A stretch of DNA of 15,448 nt from positions 1 through 15,448 of the forward strand of contig JAKIZN010000004.1 of NCBI GenBank assembly GCA_022708005.1. Direction: 5' to 3'. How positions within the stretch are numbered: position 1 is the first letter of the stretch; every line of letters starts with the position of its first letter. Below are positions 1 to 7,326 of this stretch, one piece after another. This stretch comes from Bacteroidota bacterium. Lineage in GTDB: Bacteria > Bacteroidota > Ignavibacteria > Kapaibacteriales > UBA2268. The notes beneath the pieces were generated by a model that had not been told where the DNA came from, did no database searches, and saw nothing but the letters and a program-made list of their open reading frames with translations. A program made the translations under genes and the position numbers.

Positions 1-1943
1 ATAGAAGTAATTTTCACTCCTCTATCGGAACGCTCTTTTAGCTGATATTTTTCGTTGGCGACAACTATTTTTAGCTTGCGAATAAATTCTCCTAACTTTA
101 TTTTGCTGTTGGGGATTCGCTCGGAATTTATCGCAGCCATCTCATCAACTAAATCTATAAATTTATTCAGCGCTGCAACATCTTTCTCTATTTCTTCGGC
201 AAGCCTATAGTATTCAATATTGCCTAAATTACCGTGCGACTTTTTAATATCGGCATATTGACTAGTTATAGTTTCTTTAATTTTAAATTTTTCTAATACT
301 TCGACCTTAATTAGTTGGCTAATTTCGTTTGGCTTGAGCTCTTCATTACTAAACGTAATAGCGTCAGTTATTTTATTGAAATCATTTAATGCTTTATCGA
401 GCGATTTCAGGCTCGCTTCCATAGCAGCCAAAGCGGCGTCATCTTCTTCATAAGATTTGGATTGTTCAAGACTACTTTTTAAGAAATCTATCCTTGCTTT
501 TAGAATGTCTTCCCAAGCTGCTTGACCGCGGCGGCGAGTGCCACCGATGATTCTGAGCTTTTTGGCAACGCTCACTAAATTGGGCACATCTATATCATTA
601 TCGCCCCAGTGCTTAATGTAAGAACTTTGTATCATCTTGAATACATCAGCTTTGCGATAACCGTCAATCACAACGTCAAAAATACTTAAAATCGCCGTAA
701 CAAGCTGCGAATTAGATAAGTTATATCTATCGGATACAAAGCATGGAATTTTATAGAGTGCAAACATTTCCCTAAATAGTGAAGTATATTGGCTTGGAGT
801 TCGCATACATACGCAAATATCCTGCTGCTGCACTTTGCAATCTTTTATTTTATATCGCACTAATTTTGCAATCGACCTAACTTCATCAACTATATTTTCA
901 GCCTCGATGATTTTTACGCAACTCTCGAAAGATTCGTTGCGAATTTCCTTTTCGGTATTAAAGAGCCAGCGCCGCAAGTATTGGGAAGGTAATAGATTTA
1001 CGTCATCTTTTGAATTTGGCTCGGCAAAGTTAGTATCTTCGAGAACAGTTCTATTATTAAAGCCTTGTTTAATCAGCAGTTCTGTTACTGCCCGCAAATT
1101 TCCAAATAGAGGTCCATTGAACTCTGTATAATCAAGGTTAATCGCAAATGGAAATTTACTTTTTGCGAAATAGGCAAGAAATTCGATTTCAGGCACTTTG
1201 AATTCCGAAAATCCGTGCAGTAGGATAATTGGCTCGCCGTCGATAGCCTTATCGATAGGCAGGTTTTCATCTACGCTGCCGCTTGGAAATAGTTGAGATT
1301 CCTGCGAATTAGCATCATCACTTACTGTCGATAGCATTTTTTGCTTCAAATTGATAAAAATTTGCGGACTATCTAAAAATTCGCTGCCGAGCAATTTTTG
1401 ATAATTTTCGTAAATTTTCGCGATATCCTCCAATCGGAGAGGATCCTTCACGCCTCCCTCATTCGTATCTATACGCTTTTGCGGAACATAATGCTCTAAA
1501 TCTTTATAGAGGTCTTTGGGCATTATGCCGTCTTTCTTTATGCCCAATATAGTATCCGAAATTTTTTTGATTAAGCTATATGAAATATTTTGGGATTCAT
1601 TAGCAAAAAATTTTAAGTCCGACTTTTTCATAGCCTCTTCCATCAGCGAATATAAGAAAGCATCAGATATGTTTCTACCCGCTTCGCTACCAAACACTCT
1701 TTGATAGCACATTTGGGCAAATTTCTGCAACGTGTATATACGCGGCTTTTGGCAAGGTTGCTTGTGCTTTCTGAAATATTTTGAAATGAAATCTTTTGGG
1801 AGCTTTTTCGCCATTCGCTCTGTTGGCACAATAAGTATCATCTTTTCTGGTGATTTTCGCTCTATGCAATATTCCATCAAAGCCTCGTCGGAGAAAGGCA
1901 TATTTTTGATGTCGAATCTGCCGTTGTATATCAATTGGGGCAT
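1..1943 (-). CDS. AddB/RexB-like helicase-nuclease subunit (5' part only)
   Basis: The reading frame is open on the minus strand from ATG at 1943 to the window edge, giving about 647 N-terminal residues; the C-terminus is missing. A TAA lies in frame three codons upstream of the ATG, so this start is firm. The fold pattern is that of a degenerate UvrD-like helicase. A short strand ending in VPTER (residues 36-43) corresponds to motif Ia of AddB proteins. An LHGFSEF strand near residue 240 and an AENIVDEVRSIAKLV helix near 350 follow, then a strand-helix segment reading KIPCFVSDRYNL. The visible part ends in GVKITSI, where AddB proteins normally continue into the motif V region. No Walker A (GxxGxGKS) is present near the N-terminus, so ATP hydrolysis by this subunit is unlikely. 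In AddAB, AddB carries a C-terminal PD-(D/E)XK nuclease and acts in double-strand break repair; here that part would lie off the window. The family call is from motif memory and is moderately sure. Confidence 0.62.
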   Translation of the reverse strand, partial: MPQLIYNGRFDIKNMPFSDEALMEYCIERKSPEKMILIVPTERMAKKLPKDFISKYFRKHKQPCQKPRIYTLQKFAQMCYQRVFGSEAGRNISDAFLYSLMEEAMKKSDLKFFANESQNISYSLIKKISDTILGIKKDGIMPKDLYKDLEHYVPQKRIDTNEGGVKDPLRLEDIAKIYENYQKLLGSEFLDSPQIFINLKQKMLSTVSDDANSQESQLFPSGSVDENLPIDKAIDGEPIILLHGFSEFKVPEIEFLAYFAKSKFPFAINLDYTEFNGPLFGNLRAVTELLIKQGFNNRTVLEDTNFAEPNSKDDVNLLPSQYLRRWLFNTEKEIRNESFESCVKIIEAENIVDEVRSIAKLVRYKIKDCKVQQQDICVCMRTPSQYTSLFREMFALYKIPCFVSDRYNLSNSQLVTAILSIFDVVIDGYRKADVFKMIQSSYIKHWGDNDIDVPNLVSVAKKLRIIGGTRRRGQAAWEDILKARIDFLKSSLEQSKSYEEDDAALAAMEASLKSLDKALNDFNKITDAITFSNEELKPNEISQLIKVEVLEKFKIKETITSQYADIKKSHGNLGNIEYYRLAEEIEKDVAALNKFIDLVDEMAAINSERIPNSKIKLGEFIRKLKIVVANEKYQLKERSDRGVKITS

Positions 1944-2120
1944 ATCGTCTTACTCTTGCGTACCATATAAAAATTGCAAAATAAGAAATTTTTATGATTT
2001 AATATTAGTTAAAGGCAAAATAAAAATAAGCGTAACCTTCCGCAGCTATCCGCCACCCAACGCTGTAACTATTTTTTCGTAAGTTCGTTAATATATTTAA
2101 CGGGTGTATAGTATAAACTA

Positions 2121-2149
2121 TTGCATTTCTACAATTTTTGAAGTAAATT
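2121..2149 (+). promoter_or_regulatory. candidate sigma70-like promoter for the 2190 gene
   Basis: TTGCAT at 2121-2126 and TAAATT at 2144-2149 are separated by 17 bases, good spacing for a housekeeping-sigma promoter. Transcription would begin near 2156, about 34 bases before the ATG at 2190. The surrounding DNA is very AT-rich, so chance matches are common. If the organism uses the Bacteroidota -33/-7 consensus (TTTG / TAnnTTTG), the true promoter may be different. Confidence 0.3.
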
Positions 2150-2189
2150 TATATTTTGAATTTGAGCAAAATTAATCGGAGTAAGAAAA

Positions 2190-2732
2190 ATGAAAGGAAA
2201 GTTGGTTTTAACGTTGCTGCTGTTCTTGTCATTTGCAGTTTATTACACGCAAGCGCAAGAAACAAAGAAAGTGCCAAAAGGCTGGGAGCATTATAAAGAG
2301 CAATACGAAGACGATTACACCGAGCCTTTTGAAGATGTATGGAATGCAGTGTTAGTTTCCCTGCAAGATATGGGCTGCCAAACCCAAACTAAAACAACAA
2401 GAGTTAGCGATGAAGGGCTGTTCAAAGGAGTAGTTCATTCGGATATGTGTATATTCACAGCTGGGGATTCTACTTTCAGAGTTTTGAACACGTATAGTTT
2501 GGATATGCCGTTTGTTCGCGGTGGCAGGTGGGACAACGGTCGAATGCAATATAAATTTGTTATACAAGAGAAAGACGAAGGGCATGTGCATCTTATCATG
2601 AAAACTGAAATGAGCGGAGTAGAGAGCGGCATCACAGAAAAAGTTCTTTTTTGGCGGTCTAATGGTCTATTGGAAATCGAAATGCTCAAGCGCGTGCGAG
2701 ATAATATAGGCAAAAAGCCAATAGAAGAATAA
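2190..2732 (+). CDS. exported protein of unknown function, 180 aa
   Basis: Residues 1-22 form a classical signal peptide: basic start MKGK, a Leu/Phe-rich core, and a TQA cleavage site before Q23. There is no lipobox cysteine, so the mature protein of about 158 residues should be soluble in the periplasm or secreted. The start has a good ribosome site, GGAG at 2178-2181, eight bases before the ATG. The mature part opens with an acidic, aromatic stretch (residues 31-49). It continues with a helix (EDVWNAVLVSLQDMGC), a strand-turn region with an EGLFKG motif (75-80), and alternating strands to about 142. This helix-then-sheet order resembles small envelope proteins with BamC- or DUF3568-like folds, but I recognise no specific family. 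Two cysteines (C63, C87) could form a disulfide. The gene stands alone, divergent from the AddB-like gene and convergent with the ferredoxin-like gene. It looks like a real gene because of the signal peptide, ribosome site and codon use. Confidence 0.8.
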   Translation: MKGKLVLTLLLFLSFAVYYTQAQETKKVPKGWEHYKEQYEDDYTEPFEDVWNAVLVSLQDMGCQTQTKTTRVSDEGLFKGVVHSDMCIFTAGDSTFRVLNTYSLDMPFVRGGRWDNGRMQYKFVIQEKDEGHVHLIMKTEMSGVESGITEKVLFWRSNGLLEIEMLKRVRDNIGKKPIEE

Positions 2733-2781
2733 AGCCGTTAGGTAATTGCATATAACCCAAATAATGCAGAAGAAACAATCG

Positions 2782-2832
2782 CCTATTCGCTGTTCTCCAG
2801 CTGTCCTACACCTTCGAGGTGTAGGACAGCTG
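2782..2832. repeat. palindromic repeat, copy 1 (16-bp stem)
   Basis: The core 2799-2831 is a perfect inverted repeat with a 15-bp stem (AGCTGTCCTACACCT and its complement) and a TCG loop. C2798 and G2832 extend the stem to 16 bp. The left flank, CCTATTCGCTGTTCTCC (2782-2798), is also part of the repeat because copy 2 at 9814-9863 shares it with one mismatch. Over the 50 aligned bases (2782-2831) the two copies differ at three positions. Two of these are the paired bases C2801 and G2829, which are A and T in copy 2. The element lies 66 bases after the stop codon of the exported protein and 23 bases after that of the convergent ferredoxin-like gene. No T-tract follows the stem on either strand, so it is not a typical intrinsic terminator. 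Confidence 0.92.
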
Positions 2833-2854
2833 AAAATCTAATTATGCGAAAAAT

Positions 2855-3697
2855 CTAATTTTTGAATACTATGGTTTGCTTGATTAGCTCGCCAGAAATA
2901 GCTAAAGTATGTTCCTCGATAGTTAGATTTTGCTTTCCAGACTGTCTCGCCGCTTCGACTGCTATATGGCTCAGCCCTCCGCAACAAGGCACTTGCACCC
3001 TAACAATAGTAACTTTTGGAATATTATTCGCGGCAAAAATTGCTGTAAGTTTAGGAATATATGGCTCGGTTCTGTCTAATTTGGGGCAAGCCACAATGAC
3101 ACTTCTGCCCTTGATGTAATCCTCATGAACATTAGCATTAACTATCGGTCCGCAAGTGGACATAATAATCAGCTCTTTATTATTAAAGAACGAAGCGGAA
3201 GGATTGACAAGGTGCAACTGAACGGGCCATTGCTCTAACTCCGACGGCATTCTTACGCTTGTTTCAAGTTTCGGTTTTTCTTCCCGCTTAATTTCCCTAG
3301 CAAGTGTGCCCGGGCAGGCACTAACCACTCTCAGTGGCTCGTTGTCTAAATTTATTTCTATTCCTCTTGCTTTGAGTATGTCCATTGCTTCGTTTAAATA
3401 TCCTATTTCATTGTGGTCTTTCAAATGTTTTAGGTGGGCAACCACAACGCTTCTGGGCTTTTTGAGCATAGATTCCATAACAAGTGCTTCATTATACGGC
3501 TCTGCTTCACGCTCTATTACTTTTATAGCGCCCTCGGGGCAATCGCCAATGCAAGCGCCAAGCCCATCACAAAATAAATCGCTTATTAATCTAGCTTTGC
3601 CATCAATTATTTGAATGGCTCCCTCGTGGCAAGCTGGCACGCAAAGCCCGCACCCGTTGCACTTTTCTTCGTCAATTTCAATTACTTTTCTTATCAT
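2855..3697 (-). CDS. 4Fe-4S dicluster ferredoxin-like protein with C-terminal CCGG domain
   Basis: This 280-residue protein begins with two iron-sulfur cluster sites. The first is a standard CxxCxxCxxxC (C13, C16, C19, C23). The second is C43, C49 and C53 in CDGLGACIGDCPEGA, a spacing used in related oxidoreductase ferredoxin domains; its fourth ligand is not obvious from the sequence. The remaining 200 residues contain conserved patches: ACPGT near 129, a QWPVQLHLVNPSASFF block near 157-172, ACPKLD near 200, and VPCCGG at 236-241. I recognise this layout as a widespread family of anaerobe and facultative-anaerobe iron-sulfur proteins, usually annotated only as 4Fe-4S binding protein. The extra cysteines near 130, 180, 200 and 238-239 may bind a further cluster or metal. 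The protein is probably cytoplasmic because it has no signal peptide or membrane segment. It is separated from serS upstream by a probable terminator, so it should have its own promoter. Its electron partner and substrate are not evident. Confidence 0.85.
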   Translation of the reverse strand: MIRKVIEIDEEKCNGCGLCVPACHEGAIQIIDGKARLISDLFCDGLGACIGDCPEGAIKVIEREAEPYNEALVMESMLKKPRSVVVAHLKHLKDHNEIGYLNEAMDILKARGIEINLDNEPLRVVSACPGTLAREIKREEKPKLETSVRMPSELEQWPVQLHLVNPSASFFNNKELIIMSTCGPIVNANVHEDYIKGRSVIVACPKLDRTEPYIPKLTAIFAANNIPKVTIVRVQVPCCGGLSHIAVEAARQSGKQNLTIEEHTLAISGELIKQTIVFKN

Positions 3698-3790
3698 ATC
3701 ATCACTTATTATTTTTCAGATAAATTAGTCTGCTTAATCACTAAAAAGACGCATAAACGCCGTAATTGTTTTTAGCTATTTCATAGATAT

Positions 3791-3838
3791 AAAAACAAAA
3801 GAACTGCTGTAAGCAATATCATAATCCCGCAGCAGTCC
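3791..3838 (-). terminator. probable intrinsic terminator downstream of serS
   Basis: Read on the minus strand, GGACTGCTG (3838-3830) pairs with CAGCAGTTC (3809-3801) in a 9-bp stem with one G-T wobble and a 20-base loop. The T-rich run TTTTGTTTTT (3800-3791) follows directly. It lies about 20 bases past the serS stop codon and before the ferredoxin-like gene, so it would end the serS transcript. The large loop makes it weaker than a textbook terminator. Confidence 0.6.
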
Positions 3839-3857
3839 TATATATTTTCGTGTTTTC

Positions 3858-5120
3858 CTATATCACATCAAATCCACAGAAAGGCTGCAACACTTTTGGC
3901 ACATTGACATGCCCATCTTCGCGAAGATTATTTTCTAAAATTGCCACCATAATTCGAGAAGTGGCAAGGGCGCTGCCATTCAAGGTATGGACAAATTCTG
4001 GCTTAGCATCTGGTGTGCGTCTAAATCTGATTTGTGCGCGGCGAGCTTGGAAGTCTGCGAAGTTAGAGCAACTCGATACTTCTAACCATTTTTCTTCACC
4101 CGAAGCCCAAGCTTCTAAGTCATAAGTTTTTGCACTCGAAAAACTTGTATCGCCAGTGCATAGCAATAGTACGCGGTATGGTAGTTCTAGCGACTGCAAT
4201 ATCGCTTCTGCTTCGCCAACTAATCCTTCGAGCCTATCGTATGAATCTTCCGGCTTTGTGAAATTTACTAATTCCACTTTGTTAAATTGATGCACTCTAA
4301 GAAATCCATGCACTTCTTTGCCGTAGCCTCCGGCTTCGCGGCGAAAGCAAGGAGAATAGCCCGTGTATTTCAGCGGCAAATCATCGCCTTTCAATATATC
4401 GCCGTTATGGAAATTGGTAAGCGGCACCTCTGCAGTTGGAATTAGGAACAAATCATCGATTTGGGCATGATACATATCTTCGCACATTTTGGGGAGCTGC
4501 CCAGTGCCAAACATAGAATTACGATTAACCACAAATGGTGGCATTAGCTCTGTATAATTATGATTATCTAAGTGGTAATTAAGCATAAAGTTAATTAATG
4601 CCCGCTCGAGCTTTGCACCCTTGCCCACATAGAAGGAAAATCCTGTGCCAGTTACTTTTGCACCGCGGTCAAAATCTATAATGCTCAGCTCTTTTGCTAT
4701 TTGTATATGGTCTTTTTTTATTTTTTGTGGCTTGATTTCGCCCCAAGTGCGAACGGTTACATTGTCTTCGGCACTTTTTCCAATTGGAACGCTTGAATCT
4801 ACCATATTTGGAATTCGGTGCATTATCTCTTCAATGCCGAGTTCGACTTTGCGAAGCTCATCATCAAGCTCTTTGATTTTATCGGAAACGCCCTTCATTT
4901 CTGCAATTTTATCATCTGCATTAGCCTTGCTTTTTTTGAGTTCGGCTATCTCTTTTGAAACTACATTTCTCAAATTCTTCAAAGATTCTACTTCTTGAAT
5001 TATATTCCTGCGGCTCTCATCAAGGGCGGTAATTGCCGATACATCCGCTGATTCATTTTTGTTTGCAATGTTTTGCTTCACAAGTTCGATATTTTCACGA
5101 ACAAATTTTAAATCGAGCAT
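3858..5120 (-). CDS. serS: seryl-tRNA synthetase
   Basis: This class II aminoacyl-tRNA synthetase charges tRNA-Ser (and tRNA-Sec where present) with serine in the cytoplasm. The N-terminus (residues 1-100) is the long charged coiled coil that grips the tRNA variable arm. The catalytic domain shows TAEVPLTN (229-236), motif 2 FRREAGGYG (259-267) leading to HGFLRVHQF, and motif 3 LNGSALATSRIMVAILE (380-396). The last is usually LNGSGLAxxRxxxAILE, so the core is intact. The tail ends in the family's PFCGFDVI. At 420 residues the length is normal and the gene looks complete. It lies 76 bases after the VanZ-like gene and may be co-transcribed with it. A Bacteroidota-type -7 box (TAATTTTG, minus strand, 5159-5152) in the gap could also give it its own promoter. 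Confidence 0.98.
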   Translation of the reverse strand: MLDLKFVRENIELVKQNIANKNESADVSAITALDESRRNIIQEVESLKNLRNVVSKEIAELKKSKANADDKIAEMKGVSDKIKELDDELRKVELGIEEIMHRIPNMVDSSVPIGKSAEDNVTVRTWGEIKPQKIKKDHIQIAKELSIIDFDRGAKVTGTGFSFYVGKGAKLERALINFMLNYHLDNHNYTELMPPFVVNRNSMFGTGQLPKMCEDMYHAQIDDLFLIPTAEVPLTNFHNGDILKGDDLPLKYTGYSPCFRREAGGYGKEVHGFLRVHQFNKVELVNFTKPEDSYDRLEGLVGEAEAILQSLELPYRVLLLCTGDTSFSSAKTYDLEAWASGEEKWLEVSSCSNFADFQARRAQIRFRRTPDAKPEFVHTLNGSALATSRIMVAILENNLREDGHVNVPKVLQPFCGFDVI

Positions 5121-5196
5121 AGTTATTTTATTTATTTGTTCAACATTTATACAAAATTATGCAATTTTCGCTATATAGAATTGAAAATATTTTAGC

Positions 5197-5577
5197 TTAA
5201 TTGAAAATCTTATTAAGCGCCGCCGCTATTTTTGTATTAAATATAGTCGAAAGGGCAATGCCTATTGCATCTGCTATAAAATCATAAATAGACGCCGTTC
5301 GTCCCGGCACAAAACTTTGGTGCCATTCGTCAGACGCAGCAAAAAGTAGCCCCACAACTATCGCTATCAATATAGTTTTGCCCTTACTTAACTTGAAATT
5401 ACCGTTAATGAAAATTAAAAGAAATATTCCATAAAAAAAATACGCTATCAAATGCAATAGTTTATCGGTATTCCATAAGCCCAAATCAGGCAATTGAATA
5501 TCCTGCCTGCTCGAAGCGATTATAATCGCAACGGAAGCTAATAGTATGGGAAGGCTTGTCAGCACTCTAACTTTCAT
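5197..5577 (-). CDS. VanZ-like membrane protein
   Basis: This 126-residue protein has about four hydrophobic segments (roughly 5-22, 40-58, 68-84, 95-112). It carries the signature of the VanZ/YfhO-like superfamily: DKLLHLIAYFFYG (38-50), then SDEWHQSFVPGR (82-93) and YDFIADAIG. VanZ itself gives low-level teicoplanin resistance in enterococci, but most chromosomal members have no known function. Resistance should not be inferred here. The start codon lies inside the end of nnr (11-base overlap), so the two are very likely translated from one message. Adjacency does not by itself link it to cofactor repair. Confidence 0.9.
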   Translation of the reverse strand: MKVRVLTSLPILLASVAIIIASSRQDIQLPDLGLWNTDKLLHLIAYFFYGIFLLIFINGNFKLSKGKTILIAIVVGLLFAASDEWHQSFVPGRTASIYDFIADAIGIALSTIFNTKIAAALNKIFN

Positions 5578-7078
5578 TGCGAGCTGCCTTGATAGCTTTG
5601 CCTATATAGCCAATAAGTTTGCTTGCCGATAGGCTTTCGGGCGAATTTTCGCTAACGTAAATATCGGCAGCAAGTCCATGCAAAAATGTTGCCATCGCGG
5701 CTACATTGCTTAGCTTATCAGAATTTGTAGCCATCGCCGCAATCATTCCCGTTAGCACATCGCCACTGCCACCACTTGCGAGCCCTTGATTGCCCGACGT
5801 AGAATATAAAGTAATAGAGCCATCGGTAACCAAAGTTGTAGAACCCTTCAGCAATAGGCAAGCGCCACACTTCTGGGCAAATTTAGTTGCTATATTAAAT
5901 CTATCTTTATTAATTTCCTCCACGCTCAAGTTAGTCATTTTTGCAAATTCGCCAATATGCGGCGTTAGAATAAAACGATTGCTAAGATTAACTGCACCTA
6001 CTATCTTCAAGGCATCAGCATCTAATATAATTTTGCAATTAAGCTCTGATAATATTTTTTTTATTAGCTCAAACGTATCTTGGGAATTAGATAAACCCGG
6101 TCCGATTGCGACCACATCGCACTTTTTAAGCTCTATTAGTATTTTATCTAAGTTGTTAGAAGAAATGCATCCATCATCATTTTTACTTAAAATATGAGGA
6201 ATAACCTCTGGCATTAGCGCAGGGTGCATCGTAGTTGTAAATAAATGGACTAGCCCAGCGCCAGAGGCAACTGCGGCATTTGCCGACAGCGCCGCAGCAC
6301 CGGGAAATTGCTCCGAACCTGCAATAATTCCTATGCGCCCGCAATCAAATTTGCTAACCGATGCATGCTTTTGGGGTAAAATCCACGCAATATCTTTGCC
6401 TTCAATTTCCCACTCGGATATATCGCTAAAGTAAGAATCATCGCCAAGCCCCAGATTTCCAACTTCTACTTCGCCAATAATATTTCGCAGGTTTTTATTC
6501 AAAAAAGCCCGTTTATTTGCAAGCATAGTTATAGTCAAATCAGCCGCAAAAACATTGCTGTGGAACGCTCCGTTAGTAGCGCATAAACCAGTCGGCACAT
6601 CGATAGCAATTTTAATAGCATTGGCTCGATTTGCCCTTGCAAGCAGAGGAACAACCAAGCCTCGCAGATTTTCGCTTCCTCCGACGCCAATAAGAGCATC
6701 AATAATGCAATCAAAGTTGAAATTAAGTTCGGCAATTTCTCCTTCGGAATGCACATGAGTAATAGCCACTTTATTATTCTCGGCAAACTTATAATTTGTG
6801 CGGGTTTCGGCAGACATTTTCGCTGTATCGCCAATGAAATAAATTGTGCATTTTGCCACGCCAGCGAAGTGCCTCGCAATCGCGAAACCGTCCCCGCCAT
6901 TATTTCCAACCCCACAAAGAATTAATATATTTTGCAGCGTCGGGTATTTTTCCCTGATAATTTCAAAAGATGACCTCGCGGCGTTTTCCATCATCAGCAA
7001 TCCAGACGACTGCTCGTACTTTTCTATAAGCAACGCATCAACTAACTTAGCAGTTTGCGCTGATAAAATCGGCTTCAT
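5567..7078 (-). CDS. nnr: bifunctional NAD(P)H-hydrate epimerase / ADP-dependent dehydratase
   Basis: The enzyme repairs NAD(P)H damaged by hydration. The N-terminal half (YjeF_N, about 1-225) epimerises R-NAD(P)HX to the S form. The C-terminal ribokinase-like half (about 230-503) dehydrates S-NAD(P)HX using ADP. Epimerase features are GVGNNGGDG (56-64), DALIGVGG (127-134) and AIDVPTGL (158-165) with the catalytic aspartate D160. Dehydratase features are GSEQFPGAAALS (254-265), GPGLS (326-330), LDADAL (352-357), TPHIGEF (372-378) and the nucleotide-binding GGSGD (436-440) with D440 as the likely base. The length of 503 matches the fused family, and both halves keep their key residues. The start at 7078 is preceded by AAGGG, a plausible ribosome site. 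It begins a likely operon with the VanZ-like gene, and divergent promoters should lie in 7079-7326. Confidence 0.97.
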   Translation of the reverse strand: MKPILSAQTAKLVDALLIEKYEQSSGLLMMENAARSSFEIIREKYPTLQNILILCGVGNNGGDGFAIARHFAGVAKCTIYFIGDTAKMSAETRTNYKFAENNKVAITHVHSEGEIAELNFNFDCIIDALIGVGGSENLRGLVVPLLARANRANAIKIAIDVPTGLCATNGAFHSNVFAADLTITMLANKRAFLNKNLRNIIGEVEVGNLGLGDDSYFSDISEWEIEGKDIAWILPQKHASVSKFDCGRIGIIAGSEQFPGAAALSANAAVASGAGLVHLFTTTMHPALMPEVIPHILSKNDDGCISSNNLDKILIELKKCDVVAIGPGLSNSQDTFELIKKILSELNCKIILDADALKIVGAVNLSNRFILTPHIGEFAKMTNLSVEEINKDRFNIATKFAQKCGACLLLKGSTTLVTDGSITLYSTSGNQGLASGGSGDVLTGMIAAMATNSDKLSNVAAMATFLHGLAADIYVSENSPESLSASKLIGYIGKAIKAARNES

Positions 7079-7249
7079 ATTGCTCTGCCCTTAAATAGTT
7101 TTTAATGCAAATTAAGGAAAATTGTCGCAGTTTCAAAAATTATTTTTAGATTAAATTTTCGGAGCTGCTTATTAAAGTATTGCTTTTATTTCAATTACTT
7201 CCATTTATGTTGTTCTCTGAAATGTTTATGAATATTAATCGAAAATTCA

Positions 7250-7278
7250 TTGATTTTTGATTTTCATTGTATTATATT
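7250..7278 (+). promoter_or_regulatory. candidate sigma70-like promoter for the kinase-DUF58 pair
   Basis: TTGATT at 7250-7255 and TATATT at 7273-7278 have a 17-base spacer. Initiation would fall near 7285, about 42 bases before the ATG at 7327. A weak inverted repeat (AATCGAAAA at 7237-7245, TTTTTGATT at 7254-7262, one G-T pair) overlaps the -35 box and could be an operator. The region is extremely AT-rich, so both may be chance. The rest of 7079-7326 shows no gene. Confidence 0.33.
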
Positions 7279-7326
7279 GCATTGATACTAATTTCAATCG
7301 ATAAATATTAATTTTAATTGATAATT

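Noticed and set aside
1732..2082. A 116-codon plus-strand frame (also 835-1131 and 1516-1704) over the AddB-like gene.
   Set aside because: They lie opposite a long frame with recognisable protein features, and their products are low-complexity, Ser/Phe/Ile-rich antisense translations without a ribosome site.
2789..2808. Alternative pairing of the flank GCTGTTCT with the right arm, suggesting a switch.
   Set aside because: The flank repeats the start of the stem arm at 7 of 8 bases in copy 1 but only 6 of 8 in copy 2. The 8-bp alternative is far weaker than the 15-16 bp stem, so it is not a conserved switch.
2799..2831. Reading the two palindromes as ordinary intrinsic terminators.
   Set aside because: Neither strand has a T-run after the stem: copy 1 is followed by GAAAATCTA on one strand and CTGGAGAACAG on the other, and copy 2 is similar. 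They were recorded as repeats, with a terminator role left as a question.
3698..3857. Possible small RNA or riboswitch between serS and the ferredoxin-like gene.
   Set aside because: The only clear structure is the hairpin with a T-run just after serS, explained as its terminator. No T-box or other riboswitch features were seen, and the spot is downstream, not upstream, of serS.
4645..4998. Plus-strand frame of 117 codons opposite serS, hydrophobic and serine-rich.
   Set aside because: It is the antisense shadow of the charged coiled-coil region of SerS; complementary reading of Lys/Glu codons yields Phe/Leu/Ser.
5197..5577. Glycopeptide resistance determinant (VanZ).
   Set aside because: There is no vanHAX or vanRS neighbourhood, and chromosomal VanZ-like proteins are common and mostly unrelated to resistance.
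7318..7326. TTG at 7318 as the kinase start.
   Set aside because: It would add only MII before a standard receiver-domain N-terminus that begins naturally at the ATG at 7327, and no ribosome site supports the TTG.
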